From Nereocystis luetkeana (lineage: Eukaryota > Sar > Phaeophyceae > Laminariales > Laminariaceae), in assembly GCA_031213475.1 (NCBI GenBank), contig JARUPZ010000025.1:6087676-6151675 (forward strand): 64,000 bases of DNA, written 5' to 3'. The stretch's first letter is position 1. Every line of letters starts with the position of its first letter. Below, piece by piece: positions 33,602 to 45,574 of the stretch. The position numbers and the translations under genes are program-made. The notes beneath the pieces are model-generated. The model saw nothing but the letters and a program-made list of their open reading frames with translations. It made no database searches and had not been told where the DNA came from.

Positions 33602-33642
33602 CCCCCCCCCCCCCCCGCCCCCCCCCCCCCCCCCCCCCCCCA
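33602..33642 (+). repeat. Poly-C tract
   Basis: Nearly 40 C residues with a single G interruption. Length is likely to be unreliable in any assembly. Confidence 0.9.
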
Positions 33643-33649
33643 CCTCCTT

Positions 33650-36600
33650 CTGAAATCATCCCTGTTTTGGAACGCAGCGTGCCCATCTAGGCCTTTCGCT
33701 TCGCCTTTCGTCTTTCCCGGCGTTTCTGGTGCTGCCCGTCCGCTCCGTGTTGATGTGTGGTCGGTTATTTAGGCTGCTGTACATGCAACAAAACAAGCGG
33801 GGGGTGGACTGATGCATGTGTTAAGGCTCACGACGGTGTCAATCGTTCGCTCTACGACCTGTCTGGTGACGTCTGGGTCATCCCAGGATATCGTAGCGGG
33901 ATCCCCACTGACATGTAGGCAAGCATGCGGCATGCATACGTGCTGGGATGTCCCCAGATGATATCACTCCGTCTTCTGCTGCCGGTGCGTGATTCCGCGA
34001 GTCCCACCTATCTAGCAGAGTGTGCAGCGATGATGGCTGCCTTCACCCAGCCAAGTTCGGGGGGATAAAATGCGTGGAGGTAAGGCTGGCCCCTTCCTCT
34101 TTGCACGCCCCATATGAACCTTTTCGTTCCGAAAAAGAGGAGGAAAGAAAAACGGGAAACGACTTCAAAGCATACTAAGCCTTGTTACACCCTGCCAACA
34201 AGACACTGAAAGCACTAAATCCAAGTAAGCAGTTTTTGCCCGAAAGACCCTTTTCGGCAAGGGGTGGACACCCTGTCGGTGATAGTGAATGGTTCACGGA
34301 GGCCTTTGGGCTTGGCGCCCAAAGCCAACCGCCCGACCCGAACCCCATCGCGAACCCTGAGCCTGTGGTCAGACACACGACACGAAATTGGAACGTGTAA
34401 GTGTGGTGAGCTTAAGCTTTATTTATACCAGTCCGCCGCCGGATTAATATATACGAAGTATATATAGATATGTGGTCAGTGCTGGGATGCTGTGCTTGGT
34501 AAGCCTCTAGTTTGACTCGGCCGGCTTGGATGCTGTGGTTGAAAAGACACTACACGAGTAGATTGCTTCGGCTCGTTCGGGATACTGTGATCGGGAATAG
34601 TGCAGGTTGGTTAACCCGCGTATAGTATATACCCCTTAGCCGATCAGAGTACGCAAACAGTCTGCCCCGGAAAGATTCGCGATCACCAGGTGTCCACTGC
34701 TGCTACTTCTCACCACGAGAGGCGGACTTATTTTGGGGGGAGACGAAGTACGAGAATGACTTCTTCCGGGGAAAAAAGCGCTGCGATGATTTCGGAAAAC
34801 GATTTATAGCAAGAACCTCAAACCCTTTTTACACCCGAAAAACAGACCCGCCGTGAAACCTGCAAACAGGCGCGCAAACGCCTACCTGCGAACGGAACCA
34901 ACTCGAAACCCAAGTGCATTTCCCCCGGAAAGTGGGTGAAAGGGAAGTTAGGACTGCAGCAATCAAATGTCCGACACAAATTCCTGAATCAGGGTTGTCG
35001 ACAAACACGTGGGGACGCAAATGTGACCCAAGAGGTGTTTAAGACCGACCTCATCATATGACTTTAACGGTGAGGGGTTCAAGACCAACCTCATCATCAT
35101 CGTGATCTTAACATGATCAAGAGCGGCATCTACCTCGGCGGCCTTCATCCCTGACATACGTTGAACGGGCAATACCCAGACATTGCGAAAAACACCCGGC
35201 AAAAATCCCCAAGAACAGTCTACCCTCACACACAGCGATGCGTATATACCTATGTTGATAACCCTTATTTCACAATGTGCAGCGGGAAGCGAAGCAGCAC
35301 ACGTACTGCGTGCAAAACCGCACGTTCACTTCGCTGGTTTCATAAAAAAATATGCAAAGCTCAAAAAGTGTAGTGTAGTGCCCCTTGGAGTTACCGCAGT
35401 CCTCCTGGAGCCGCATCATCACACCGGCCGGCGGCCTAATGAAGATGCTGCATCTCCAAGGCGGTGCATTATAGCCACTGCCTGCCTTGTCTAAACACCA
35501 AAACACAGGAACTATTTGCAGACACGCGCCCGTCAAACGAATATAAAAAAAACGCAGGTCGGTTCGTTTCCTCGCCCCGCCTTCACTTGACACCCGAACC
35601 CCACGCTGACCTCATCACGCCCGGATCTGGGGCCTCCAAACTGACCGTGGGTACACACGTTGCCACCGGCAGGGCTCACCAAGCCACTCTGATCCCAAGC
35701 GAATTTACCCACCAGAATCGGGGTTTCCACCAGAATGGCCACATCAAAAAAGGGAGCATGACGAAAACTACTGGAAGTATACTATTCGTGCCCGATCCCC
35801 AGATTTCCCCGTAAAGGCTCGAGGCTGCAAATACATGCTTGCGCACGATAGAAAGTGTCCTGCGTGCGGTACTTCGGGCGTACTGTCCCAATAGCAGAGC
35901 TGTTGCTGCACCGGTACTATCCAATAGTACTTGTCGCGCGTTGCCTGTTTGAGCAGCTGGTTGCTGCGGCAATCCAAGGAACACCACTCCAACGGTACAA
36001 ACACCCCCCCCCCCCCCCCCGAAAGTCTCTCTCGTGTGTTATTCGCTGCACTATGTTACCTGTTAAAGCAGCTCGAACCCATAAAAACGAGACCTTCACT
36101 ATTCATTCATTCGTGCCGATCCTGCGCGTTGGAGCAACAAGCAACACGACACGCACACTCCATCCCACCATACCACTGTCCGTTGATCACGCAGAGATAA
36201 AAGCTCACAACTGAGAACGCAAGTCCGCCAAACCAACAAACGCCAAACACACGCAACTTCCGACACCTACAAACCACCGGATGAAGGATAGCAAAATTTC
36301 CAAGAACAGATAACAGGAATAGACGTACAACATAATAATAGCAATGTATGAGGCAAAAAATAGCACCTTCCCCCAACCCCGAAAATTGTCCAAAACACCG
36401 CTTCCTGGAACACTCCCTGACAGTTGCTGAAAAAAGACACGCCCCAGGGAGATCAGAGACCGATGGCGTAGGTCAGCGCCTCTGTTGGGCGGTCTACGGC
36501 AATATGGCGAAGGCTTCTGCATATCTCTTCCTTTCTACTGCAATAACAGTAAACCTCATCAGCAAGGCGGTAGTCTCGGCTCGAAAAAACTGAGCTTCGT

Positions 36601-37234
36601 CTACTCGTGGAGCCGATTTCCATTCCGGTGTCCTCCTAACCTTGTTGTCGAGCAAAGCCTCAGGAGGTTCACCGGAAAACCTACAGTGGAACTCCATCCT
36701 CTGCTAACCCTTGGTACAGCCGCAAACAGTGTCCCACACGAAATCCAGGTGATTTTTCGAAGAAACAAAGGTGGGTGCATCGCATGCATGCAGCTTGAAA
36801 GGTGTCGAAACCCCAAAGCTTACCGGAAGCACTTTTAGTACGTACAACTCCCTCTTTTTTATATCCGTGCTCGTCTATCGAGTATCTCGACTCCTACGGT
36901 GGAACTGGACGTCCAAACCGAAGCAAAGAGGCCCGCGATTCGCGTCGTCCAAATTGACCAAAACGCGATGTAGGGATCCCAATCACCCCGCTGACTACCT
37001 GTTGCGATTTTACGTCGCGATTCGAAGAGAAAGCCGTTGCGTACACCGCGCCTTACCTCAGGGTGTGTTCAGCACCTGCCAGGGTCATGTATGCTCTGGA
37101 TGTACTCGGATATGACCGAACTGATCAGATTCGGTAACCGAGCAACCCCCCAGGGTATGTACGAAATATCTCCCCCACTGAATACTCTACACACACCCTG
37201 GCAACCCTTTATTGGCATGCTCCGCCGCCCCGCG
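33650..37234. other. No gene or shared repeat recognised
   Basis: About 3.6 kb of unique-looking sequence. There is a C-run at 36003-36020. No family A, B, D or SINE copies and no TACCWGGTA occur here, which makes it the longest stretch free of the window's repeats. Scattered open frames up to 119 codons have no recognisable content. It could be intron of a long minus-strand gene whose exons might lie at 37-44 kb. Confidence 0.4.
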
Positions 37235-37603
37235 CTACCACAGGTTGTGCCCGGATGAGCGAAGAGCAACCTTAATCGGCATGTTCCCGGTACTTTTTCC
37301 GCCGCCACCACCATCACCAACGGTCCTGCCAGAGGAAACTGTCGGCCTGGTGTAGGAACTGGCCGAAGGCGTAGGCTTGGAGTAGGAACTGGCGACAGCG
37401 GCGGCCGACGGGGCCGGCGGCGGCGATGCCTTCGCGCTGGCTGAGGCCTGCGAACTCGAATACCCTCCACCCGCCGAAGCTGGCATAGGGTACCCCACGC
37501 CTGACGCAGCCGGCTTCGAGTACCCGACTCCTGCAGCTGGCTTCGAATACCCGAATCCTGTAGCTGGCTTCGAAGCAGCAACGCCCCCACCTCCACCTGC
37601 TCG
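37235..37603 (-). CDS. Candidate exon, repeated SKPA-G-GYSKP
   Basis: After an acceptor (CGTTACAG or CGAGCAG) the minus strand encodes a G, S, A and P-rich segment with repeats of the type ATGFGYSKPAAGVGYSKPAA, then SSYSKPTPSASSYTRPTVSS, a glycine run and NMPIKVALRSSGHNLW before TAG. The repeat is clearest at the protein level. It could be the disordered tail of a regulatory or cytoskeletal protein. A GTACCG donor just before the final segment is an alternative end. Confidence 0.35.
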   Translation of the reverse strand, partial: RAGGGGGVAASKPATGFGYSKPAAGVGYSKPAASGVGYPMPASAGGGYSSSQASASAKASPPPAPSAAAVASSYSKPTPSASSYTRPTVSSGRTVGDGGGGGKSTGNMPIKVALRSSGHNLW

Positions 37604-38737
37604 CTGTAACGGTGCATGCATCAACAGGAGGGAGGAGGGGGCTTTAAGAGTCCACAACATCGGAGAGGTCACGGTCTACCTGTAGGTCACCTGGACCCCA
37701 ACCCTCCCCTGTCACGGAAGGTTGTGCGGGACATGTACGGTACAGGTTCAACCCATGAACACATGCCCCATTAGGCCGTGCCGACTAAGCGCGGATCCCA
37801 TCCGGAGATATAGACCTCGCAGACCATGAAAAAAAAACCCCAGTAACATAGGGTATTCCCTAAAACATCTTGATGATCAAGCAACCGGGGATCGGTGATC
37901 TATCCCTATCCACCCGATCTATTGAGAGAGTCTTGTCTTCGGGTGGTAGAACGGCTGGCGGAACAGCGTGGAGAGAGTGCGCCGCTGTTGGCGGGTCGCC
38001 AAAAACGTTTCACAAAACGCGGGGGCGAGCGGGCCGGTGTCTCAGCTTCTGGCCGGACGGCTGCTGGGAAGCGTAGAGCGCACCGCCGTGGATGGGCCGT
38101 GTACATCACTGGATTGGTGTGCCGGCCTGCCAACAGGGTCGAGAAATATGTGCAAGGCTCATTTGTTTGTGCCAACCATCCTTCACCATCCTTCAGCGTA
38201 GACTACCAGAATCGTCCTTAGTGTAGCCGTCGCCGCTGAGCACGATTCCCCCATAAAATCCTCTCACACGGACGCCCCCCAAAAGGTGAGCCTCGTGCTA
38301 TTTTCAGGCCCTTCCTTATTCGTGTCGCCTATACTGCTGTAAGCGATCGGCTGCGGCGTCATCTAGATCCCCCATCAGCCGTTGTCAGCTGCTTCGTAGT
38401 GCAAGAGCTGCATCGTACAGATCAAGCATGCGCGCAAAGAGCTGCGCCGTACAGATCCACCCCTCCCGGCAAACAGGCGCGCAAGAGCTGTTCCATACGA
38501 ATCCCACCCGGAGAAAAAACATGTGTGAAAGAGCTGTGCCATACTGACCCATCCCGCCCGGCAAAAACATGGTTTAGAAACATGCAGACCGGATCGTACA
38601 TACTCCAGGTAATATATCTGCCCCAAACGATCTACGTAGATGCTGACGTCAGGACCTGTCCAATCTGTTCCATTTGCGGAAAAATAAGACATCTGTGTAT
38701 CAAGTCCTCCAGAGGTGGTGCAAGAAAAAATTGTCAC

Positions 38738-39008
38738 CGTTTTCGTAGCAGAACTGAAGCTGCTGCTGCTGCTGCCGTTGCTGCTTCTGCTGCTCCCGTT
38801 GCTGCTTCTGCTGCTCCCGTTGCTGCTTCTGCCGGTGGTGGTGGTGGTGGTGGTGGTGGTGCCGTTAGCGGCGACGGAACCTTCTTTGTCCTTGTCCTTG
38901 TCCTTGTCGAGGCCTAAGGCGGCCCGTTGCTTCTCCGCCGAGATAGGTTCCTTCCCTTTGCCGGCCACAAGCAATTTCCGCGGGCCCGTCTGTTTTTTAC
39001 CAGGCGGC
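38738..39008 (-). CDS. Candidate exon, Lys/Asp then Thr/Ser tracts
   Basis: Bounded by an acceptor (ACGTCTCACAG) and a GTGACA donor, the minus strand reads RPPGKKQTGPRKLLVAGKGK then EPISAEKQRAALGLDKDKDK. A threonine tract from the GGT repeat at 38833-38860 and repeated RSSNGS units follow. The non-repetitive first 40 residues are the strongest argument for coding. It may belong with the exons at 37.2 and 43.5 kb, but reading-frame continuity cannot be tested here. Confidence 0.35.
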
Positions 39009-39460
39009 CTGTGAGACGTGGCAGTGACAGCTATAGATCGTTAGAGAAATTACGACACTATCTTCCGTGGGCTAGTCTATGTTGTTCGAAAGGCCCTGTG
39101 ATGCGTTTAGCCCCGTGAGGCGTCGTGTTGGAGTAGGCGTCTAGAAAACTAAAAAAAGACCCGTCTGAAGTACTGGGCATCAACTAGGACACGGTTTCCG
39201 TCGGCCTGCCTATCTTTATCGAACGAGCGTGTGAGACGCGGCAGTGGTAGTTTAGATTACTAGATGACTACTGTAGGGCACAGGGTTTTCTACGGGTATT
39301 GTCTGTTTTTTCGCAAAGGGCCTGCAAGAGGTCGGGGCGGTCGCAGTCGAAAAATTGACAATTTGGACACGGTTTTTCCGTTGACCTGTCTGTTTTTGTT
39401 CCATAAGCCCTGTGACATGCTGCAGCATCGATAAAATCATTAGAGCTTCGAGACACGATT
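38985..39460 (+). repeat. Diverged tandem repeat, about 175-225 bp
   Basis: Three units contain GTGAGACGTGGCAGTG or GTGACATGCTGCAGCA, preceded by GACACGGTTTCCGT and TGTCTGTTTTT blocks, near 39010, 39230 and 39410. The first unit borders the candidate exon. Confidence 0.55.
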
Positions 39461-39882
39461 CGCGATACTGCCTGCACCCACGTATTTGGGCACAAACAAC
39501 CCGGAACTAGGAGGGAATATTTTTTGCATCAACACCAGAGACGGATTATCTAGTGAATGACGACTGGACCGTCGTGTGTGGTGGCGAGACAACGAAACAA
39601 AAAAACGATAAAAATACGGTGCCGTCATGAAACGGCAAAAACGATTACACACCCATTAATTAACAAATCCCCCGTGCGAAGAAATGAGTGAGCTCACCTA
39701 GGGCGTTCCGCTTTCGGTTCTCTCCCGTTGCCCCCCGACATCTCGGCGCCATTGCTCGCAGCCGATGGTTCGCTCGACCCTGCAGGATCACGGTAATCAC
39801 GGGAGAGAGGCGACGTCTTCAGGCACCATAACCATCGCCACGAGGGAGCTTTGCCACGTGGTGCTGTGGTTGCTGTGTTTAC

Positions 39883-40520
39883 TGTGGAGGCATTCTACGT
39901 TAGGGGGAGCCTTAGGAGGCGTGCTACCGGAGAGGTAGAATTATTATTAAGGGGTGTTCTACGGTAGAGGTAGCCTATGGAGGCATGTGACGGTAGGGGT
40001 AGCATGGTACCTATGGAGGCGTTCATAAATACGGAAGCGTGCAACGGTAGGGGTAGCATGATTACGATGGAGGCGTGCAACGGTAGGGGTAGCATGATTA
40101 ATCTGGAGGCGTTCTACGGTATGGGTCGTATGGTTGCTCTGGAGGCATTTTACGTAAGGGGTGCTAGTACTATGGAGGCGTTGACGGTAGGGTTAGCACG
40201 ATTACTATGAAGGCGTTATACGGTAGGGGTTGCACGATTACTTTGAAGGCATGCAACAGCAGGGGTGGCATGAGTACTGTGGAAGTGTTCTACGGTAGGG
40301 GCAGTTTATGGAGGCGTGCTACGGTAGGGGTAGCATGATTACTATGGAGGCGTTCTACGGTAGGGCTATGATAGCATAATACTGTGGAGGCGTTCTTGGT
40401 GGGGGTAGCATGATTACTATTGAGGTGTTCTACGGTAGGGCTGTAATAGCATGATTGCTATGGAGGCGTGGTACGATAGGGGTAGCATAACCACTACGGA
40501 GGCGTCTTACGGTAGGGGGG
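39883..40520 (+). repeat. 36-bp minisatellite GGAGGCGTTCTACGGTAGGG
   Basis: About seventeen units of the form GGAGGCGTTCTACGGTAGGG then GTAGCATGATTACTAT, some with internal deletions. The same word GGAGGCGTTCT occurs singly inside element C (40.86 kb) and GAGGCGTTCTACGATAGAGG occurs at 55.62 kb. Confidence 0.85.
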
Positions 40521-40626
40521 ATGGCACATACTGCTGGTGAAACTCCTCGCGCGAAGAGCATAAACCTCCGTTCAAAACTACATTAAACAGCAAGATGTGC
40601 CCGATGGGCAAATTCCATGGGCTTAT

Positions 40627-41323
40627 ACCGCACGTTATCGTACCACTTTGTGGCTCTCTCATCTTGACATCAGAAATATGGCGCCAAACTAAGTGGCGCT
40701 GCACCTCGCATAGACACCAATGTTGGTCCACCAGGCTCCCAATATGTGAAAAACCGACAAAAAAGGGCCTTTTGCCACCATCTAAGGTTCACTCTTATCG
40801 GAAAGCGTTTTCCCCGTATTTCCCAAAGTTTGGGAATATTTGGAGATATGTATCAACATACGGAGGCGTTCTGTCAGTATTCGTGAAATTCTCCATAAGC
40901 AAAAAAATCAAGTTCGTTAAGGTTTACATATTTGGAAAAAAAAAAATCAGGAAAATGTGCAAGATTGAAAATTTGCGCGAAATAATTGTGTCGAAATTAT
41001 GGACAAAAAACTCTCGGATAAGAATACCCCTAACCCTCGAGATGTTGGCGAGTACAATACGTCACTATCTTTTCGCCGCGTTTTTTGTTCCGCAAGCATC
41101 TACGACAATAAACGCCCGGGTGCTATATATATACGAGAATGATATGTAAAGTTTGTACGTATGGCGTATATATACCTGGTCCTACCTATAAGAACGACAC
41201 GTATAATAGTTGAAAATATGTACGGGTACCATGCTCACTGCTGTTACACAGCCTGTTCACTTTCGTTGGCGAAATCATATCAGTAAAATAATAGAGCCAC
41301 AAAGTGGTACGATAAAGTGCGGT
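40627..41323. mobile_element. Element C with 31-bp terminal inverted repeats
   Basis: Positions 40627-40657 and 41293-41323 are inverted copies with a single mismatch (30 of 31). The core is TATCGTACCACTTTGTGGCT. The interior has no transposase frame and shares about 250 bp with 13345-13745. It directly follows the 36-bp minisatellite. A non-autonomous DNA transposon of unassigned superfamily. Confidence 0.8.
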
Positions 41324-41439
41324 TTCGACGTAAACAGGTGCTTACGAAACGCGGTGTTCACAACAGATGGGACAAGGCGCGCGTTCTCGGATATACATTA
41401 TGTCATCAGAACCTTTGAGGAACTCCGTCAGCCCGAAAC

Positions 41440-41780
41440 AGTTGGGGCTGAAAGGCGAGTGTGTCACTATCGTAGCCCGCGTCCGCTCTAGCCGAGTGGT
41501 GCTAGTGATCACGATGGGAGCGCTCTGCAGCAGTGACCTCGCTCAGCACCATGCGCGCCCCGAGCGAACACTTCCTTTCCGAAACCGCGGATAATCGCCC
41601 CCAAGTGATCCTGCAAACAGTGTACTTACTAGCGGCGCCACGATGCCAGGTGGTGTGGATTTTTCATCACTATCCGAGCTCCGCAATGAACTCGCTAGGC
41701 ACCGTGCGCAGCCCAAGCGCACACTCGTCTAAGCGACGGAGAATTTCCCGAGCGATCCCGCGAGAGCAGTGTATATCAGG
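41440..41780 (+). repeat. Diverged direct duplication, about 144 bp
   Basis: CTCGCTCAGCACCATGCGCG at 41546 and CTCGCTAGGCACCGTGCGCA at 41690 begin two related stretches that both run through CGAGCGAACAC- or CAAGCGCACAC-type words to a GTGTAcTT or GTGTATATC end. Confidence 0.5.
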
Positions 41781-41799
41781 GATCTTGAGGGGCCATGAC

Positions 41800-41995
41800 C
41801 CCTACTCATGGGTCGGGCCAGGAAGTGTTCGAAATCTCACGGGTCGGGTCGGGTTGGGCCGGCTCGGGTCGGGCAACAAGGTCTTTGACATTATCACGGG
41901 TCGGGGCCTGGTCACCGTTACCCGACCCGACCCGACCCGACCCGCCTTGACCGGCCAGGAGCCGGCCCGGCCCGGCCCGACCCGTTAACAGCTCT
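41800..41995. repeat. Family G GGGTCGGG foldback repeat, copy 2
   Basis: GGGTCGGGTCGGGTTGGGCC faces CCCGACCCGACCCGACCCG with AAGGTCTTTGACATTATCACG between. It ends CCCGTTAACAGC, comparable to GTGAACAGCC and GTGAGCAGCC in other copies. Confidence 0.7.
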
Positions 41996-42354
41996 GGCGT
42001 GGACGACTTTGAGCCGCCTCGAACAAGTAGCTGAATATAAAGCAGTTTAACTTCCGACCCCAACGCCAACCCCAACCGCAGATACTACGGGGGGAACTTA
42101 CTGTGGTACAGTACTGTTCCCTTTATAGTCCCGGTTCAGAAGTGTCACTACTCGCCCCGCCATGGTGCCTGTGGAATCGCTGCACACATACGGAAATCGC
42201 CAATGTGGCACGTGCGCGTCGAGTAAATAGTGCCGGTCGCCGCTAGAATGCAGCTGCTTGTATCTGCTGCGCAGGGTGGGTTGGGTGATAAATGATACAA
42301 TGGGGCGTTTAAGGATCTCCCCTCTAACTACCGCCCCTATATACTTGAATGATG

Positions 42355-42725
42355 GTTTTCGCCGGGAAATGCCACTCGTGACGCAGTTGATAACCACAGC
42401 CGGGAACTAACCGTGAAACGTCACGAGGAATAGATACCGTGCCGGGAAAACGCGAGTTATTGCCGATATTGTTCAACAAAACCATATCGTACCGTGAAAT
42501 GCCACGAGTAGCGATCATGCCCGGATTACCGCGAATATTGCCAATGCTTCTCAACAAAACCTCGCCGTACCGTGAAACGCCACCACAAGACGAGACCACC
42601 CCGGGAAAACGCAACGCGGGTATCGCTGAAGTTGTTTGAAAAAAAAACAATACGCACCGTGCCGCGATTCCACGCCCGCGAGAACGACGAGCATGGCCAA
42701 TGTTATTCAACAACAAAACCATGCA
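42355..42725 (+). repeat. Minisatellite, about 82-bp unit, four copies
   Basis: Units contain CCGTGAAACGCCACGAG, then GCCGGGAAAACGCGA and TTCAACAAAACCATA, starting near 42408, 42490, 42570 and 42655. The minus-strand open frame across it gives repeated peptide blocks and is not taken as a gene. Confidence 0.75.
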
Positions 42726-42995
42726 TTGCAGTATTCGTTTGCAGACGACGGGAGCGCCATATTGCTACAGCAGGGTTTGCCAAAAACTTCTACCCAGCGG
42801 CCGAGCCGTCTTCAACCGACGGGATAACCCAATGTAATCAGGGTACGGAGCGATGCATTCGAGGGGTGGCGAGCGATTGTCTGAGCTCCTCACATGAAGA
42901 GCTTCACGTTTCACCCCCGAAACGCGACTTTCGAAGAGATTCGATCGACGAGTGTTAACCAGACCAAGATTTATACCAAGACCTATGGATAGTCC

Positions 42996-43115
42996 TATTA
43001 CGGGGGACCATAGTAAATAGGACCAAATAGTGTTGGTAAAAATAGCGAAATATATAGGATTTTGTATGTGCCGAAGTTCCTATTTAATATGGTACCTGGT
43101 ACATTATTGGTAATA
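42996..43115 (+). mobile_element. Family B MITE, right end altered
   Basis: The left end TATTACGGGGGACCATAGT is intact. At the right end the expected GGTCCCCCGTAATAG is replaced by GGTACCTGGTACATTATTGG then TAATAG, so a TACCTGGTA (43093-43101) disrupts the terminus. Confidence 0.8.
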
Positions 43116-43119
43116 GTAT

Positions 43120-43544
43120 CACACTTACAGGCAGTTACTAACCTTGAGTAGATCAAGCGGCCAAATAGTCAGTATTGCCTCCGAAGGCAAAAAGTGCGAC
43201 CTTTCCCGTTGGATGAGTCTACGATGAACGCTTCACGTACATGGTACCTATAAAATCGCTACAGTAGCCCGTGGAAGTGTTTCGTCGGGCTTGATAACGA
43301 TGATGATACTCTCGCATTATATAGCTCATCTCCCTGAAATCTAACCCTGAAATCTAAAACAGCAAGGGGTTCACACATGGCTTACGCAACTCACCTTTTT
43401 TCTCACAAAGTCCATTGTTGGGCGATATAATCACAGAAATGAATGCATCCATCCCGACGGTCAGTACCGTAGGCATGCGTCAACATCACCAACAATAGCA
43501 TGGAAAAAAAAAGGGAAGGCTGTTCTTCACTCTTCAGTACGCAC
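43120..43544. other. No gene recognised
   Basis: Unique-looking sequence that would be intron if the exon at 43545-44007 is real. Confidence 0.3.
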
Positions 43545-44007
43545 CGTTAGAAGCCGCGCTCCGCGCAGAGCCTCCCACGGAACGCTTCGAGCCGGCTTCA
43601 GACGCCAGGCCGTTACCGACTTGTCCGGAACTCCCGTTTCCTCCCCCACCGCTACCAGCAGCGAAAGCGGCGCCAGCGGCTGCTCCTGCCCCCCCCGCAT
43701 CCAATGACGTTTTAGACGACGATGATGGCTGGTGGGACTCCGTCGCCGGCGAAGCACCATAAGCTTTTCTTGACCCCCCAAAAGCGGTGGAAACCGCGGG
43801 TTTGTTGTGGACCGCCTGGCTCGCTCTGTGGTCGGACGCTCCAGCCCTGGGGGCCGTGCTGGAGCTAGACGAGGGCGCCTGGTTGACGCGTGTAGACTGT
43901 TGGGAGACCCACGTGGGGGCGCCCGAACCACCGCTTCCGGCGGTGCGGATGCCGCTTCCGGCTTCATTGTTACAGCCGAACGCGGCAATTTTATCGCGCA
44001 CGCTCAT
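43545..44007 (-). CDS. Candidate first exon, MSVRDKIAAFG protein
   Basis: The minus-strand ATG at 44007-44005 opens with MSVRDKIAAFGCNNEAGSG and continues 150 residues rich in S, G, A and Q. A GTGCGT donor lies at 43544-43539, before the in-frame stop. The opening motif is a plausible conserved N-terminus and the rest looks disordered. No family is assigned. With the exon-like segments at 38.7 and 37.2 kb it could form one minus-strand gene with introns of several kb, but that is inference. Confidence 0.4.
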
Positions 44008-44834
44008 CTCACAAAAAGAAAGCGTGGGTTTTTTTCTGCCACGGCCCGCAGCCCAGTAGTCAAGGGAACGCTAGACTTTGGGCGGTTTCGCTCGTACGGC
44101 CTTTCTTTTGTTAATTCGCTGCCTGTGAGCCTGTGCTGTGTCTGCCCCCCGCGCGGGATAGACAAAAGGCGGTCTCGAAAAACGCCTGCTCCGGTGATCT
44201 TCCTGTGGCAAAGGTGAAGCGGGAGAGGGAGACACTGGGGTCGTCATGCACTAGTTACCCCGACGACACAATATTGGACAATACTTGATACGTTGAAGCC
44301 AAGGTATGCACATTGTGGTACGGATAAATCTATTCACAAGCAGCATCAGCAGTTAGTTCGACCGGCAAAAACGCTAGTACATAGTGGTACTGCAGTCGAA
44401 AACACATAGCTGGTACGGTATTCATACCGGGCATATTTTTCTATTCGCAACCTCCGTGATATGTCGACACGCATGAATGGGCTGTTCGCCGTGGACTTAC
44501 TTACATCCAATACGTTCCGGCCAATAGTACAACAAGACACTTACCAGGTATGATAACAGAACATCATGGGAATGGAGACGAGGTGAAAAAAAAAAGAAAA
44601 AAAAAAAAAAGAAAGGGGGACGACACGCTGACAGAGAAAAGATCTGATGTCGTCGACGTTTACCATGGGTGGCCAGAGAGTATATACGCCGGCAGCGCTT
44701 ACCATGGATGCCCGTAGCGCGTAAAATCAACTGAAAACTAAGTTCAGAACGAACCAGCCCAGGCCTGAGCCCCCAGCCATAAGGCTCGACGAATAGAGGA
44801 CTTCACCGTAGTGGACTTTCCGTGTTTTCAACAG

Positions 44835-44959
44835 AGCTGCCATGGTTGACGCACACTGACCGAGTTCGATACGAACAGGGCTGGTCCCCAACAATGGTTG
44901 GTCGCTTTCGGGTCAAGACAGTAAGCTACCCCCCCGGGATGAAACGCGAAGCGCTTCAG
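44835..44959 (+). CDS. Candidate internal exon
   Basis: A strong acceptor (TTTCCGTGTTTTCAACAG) precedes a plus-strand frame reading LPWLTHTDRVRYEQGWSPTM then VGRFRVKTVSYPPGMKREAL, closed by CAG and a GTATGG donor. Composition is protein-like. No family recognised, and an opposing minus-strand frame is also open. Confidence 0.3.
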
Positions 44960-45344
44960 GTATGGCTTCATCGGACTATCGATGTTTACATATTCCAACA
45001 ATGGTACTATTCCGACGGGAAAAAATGATAACAACAACAGCGCCCATGGGGCATTCGGTCAAGCGATGAGCCTGGGTAAACAAGAGGCCCACCAGCTTCG
45101 TCGCGTAAACCTAGTAGACCCCGTCGAGGGAGCCGAGTGAGGGTACACGTTTGCAACAGCGAGGAACACGGATACATGTTGATAGGACATCCAAATGAAA
45201 GTTCAAGTCAACTTTCCTCCGGAAGATAAGAGCTTGAAGGGAGCGAGCGCACCATGGAGAATATCATACCAACCTAGCACCGAAATACCACTGATCCCCG
45301 CCACCACCGCATCCAATTCTAACCGCAACACGCGTCAAATTCCA

Positions 45345-45515
45345 CAGCTGTTTACGGGTCGCGACCCAACCAGCGGGTCGGGTCAGCATGCCCTCGATAC
45401 ACGACGGGCCGGGTAGGGTCGGATCGGGAGGTCTTAAAAAATCTCACGCATGGGGTCGGGGTGGACTTTTGAACCCAACCCGCGAGTTTGGAGCCCACCC
45501 GTGAACAGCCCGGTC
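45345..45515. repeat. Family G GGGTCGGG foldback repeat, copy 3
   Basis: Contains GGGTCGGGTCAGCATGCC, GGGAGGTCTTAAAAAATCTC and a right part AACCCAACCCGCGAG ending GTGAACAGCCCGG. Diverged from the 41.8-kb copy but with the same order of blocks. Confidence 0.65.
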
Positions 45516-45574
45516 ATTACAACCTTTGACCAGCTTGCCTTCAAACTTCGCACTCGTCGGGCAGAGGGGTCCTC

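Noticed and set aside
42324..42722. A 132-codon minus-strand frame
   Set aside because: Runs along an 82-bp minisatellite and gives repeated peptide blocks only.
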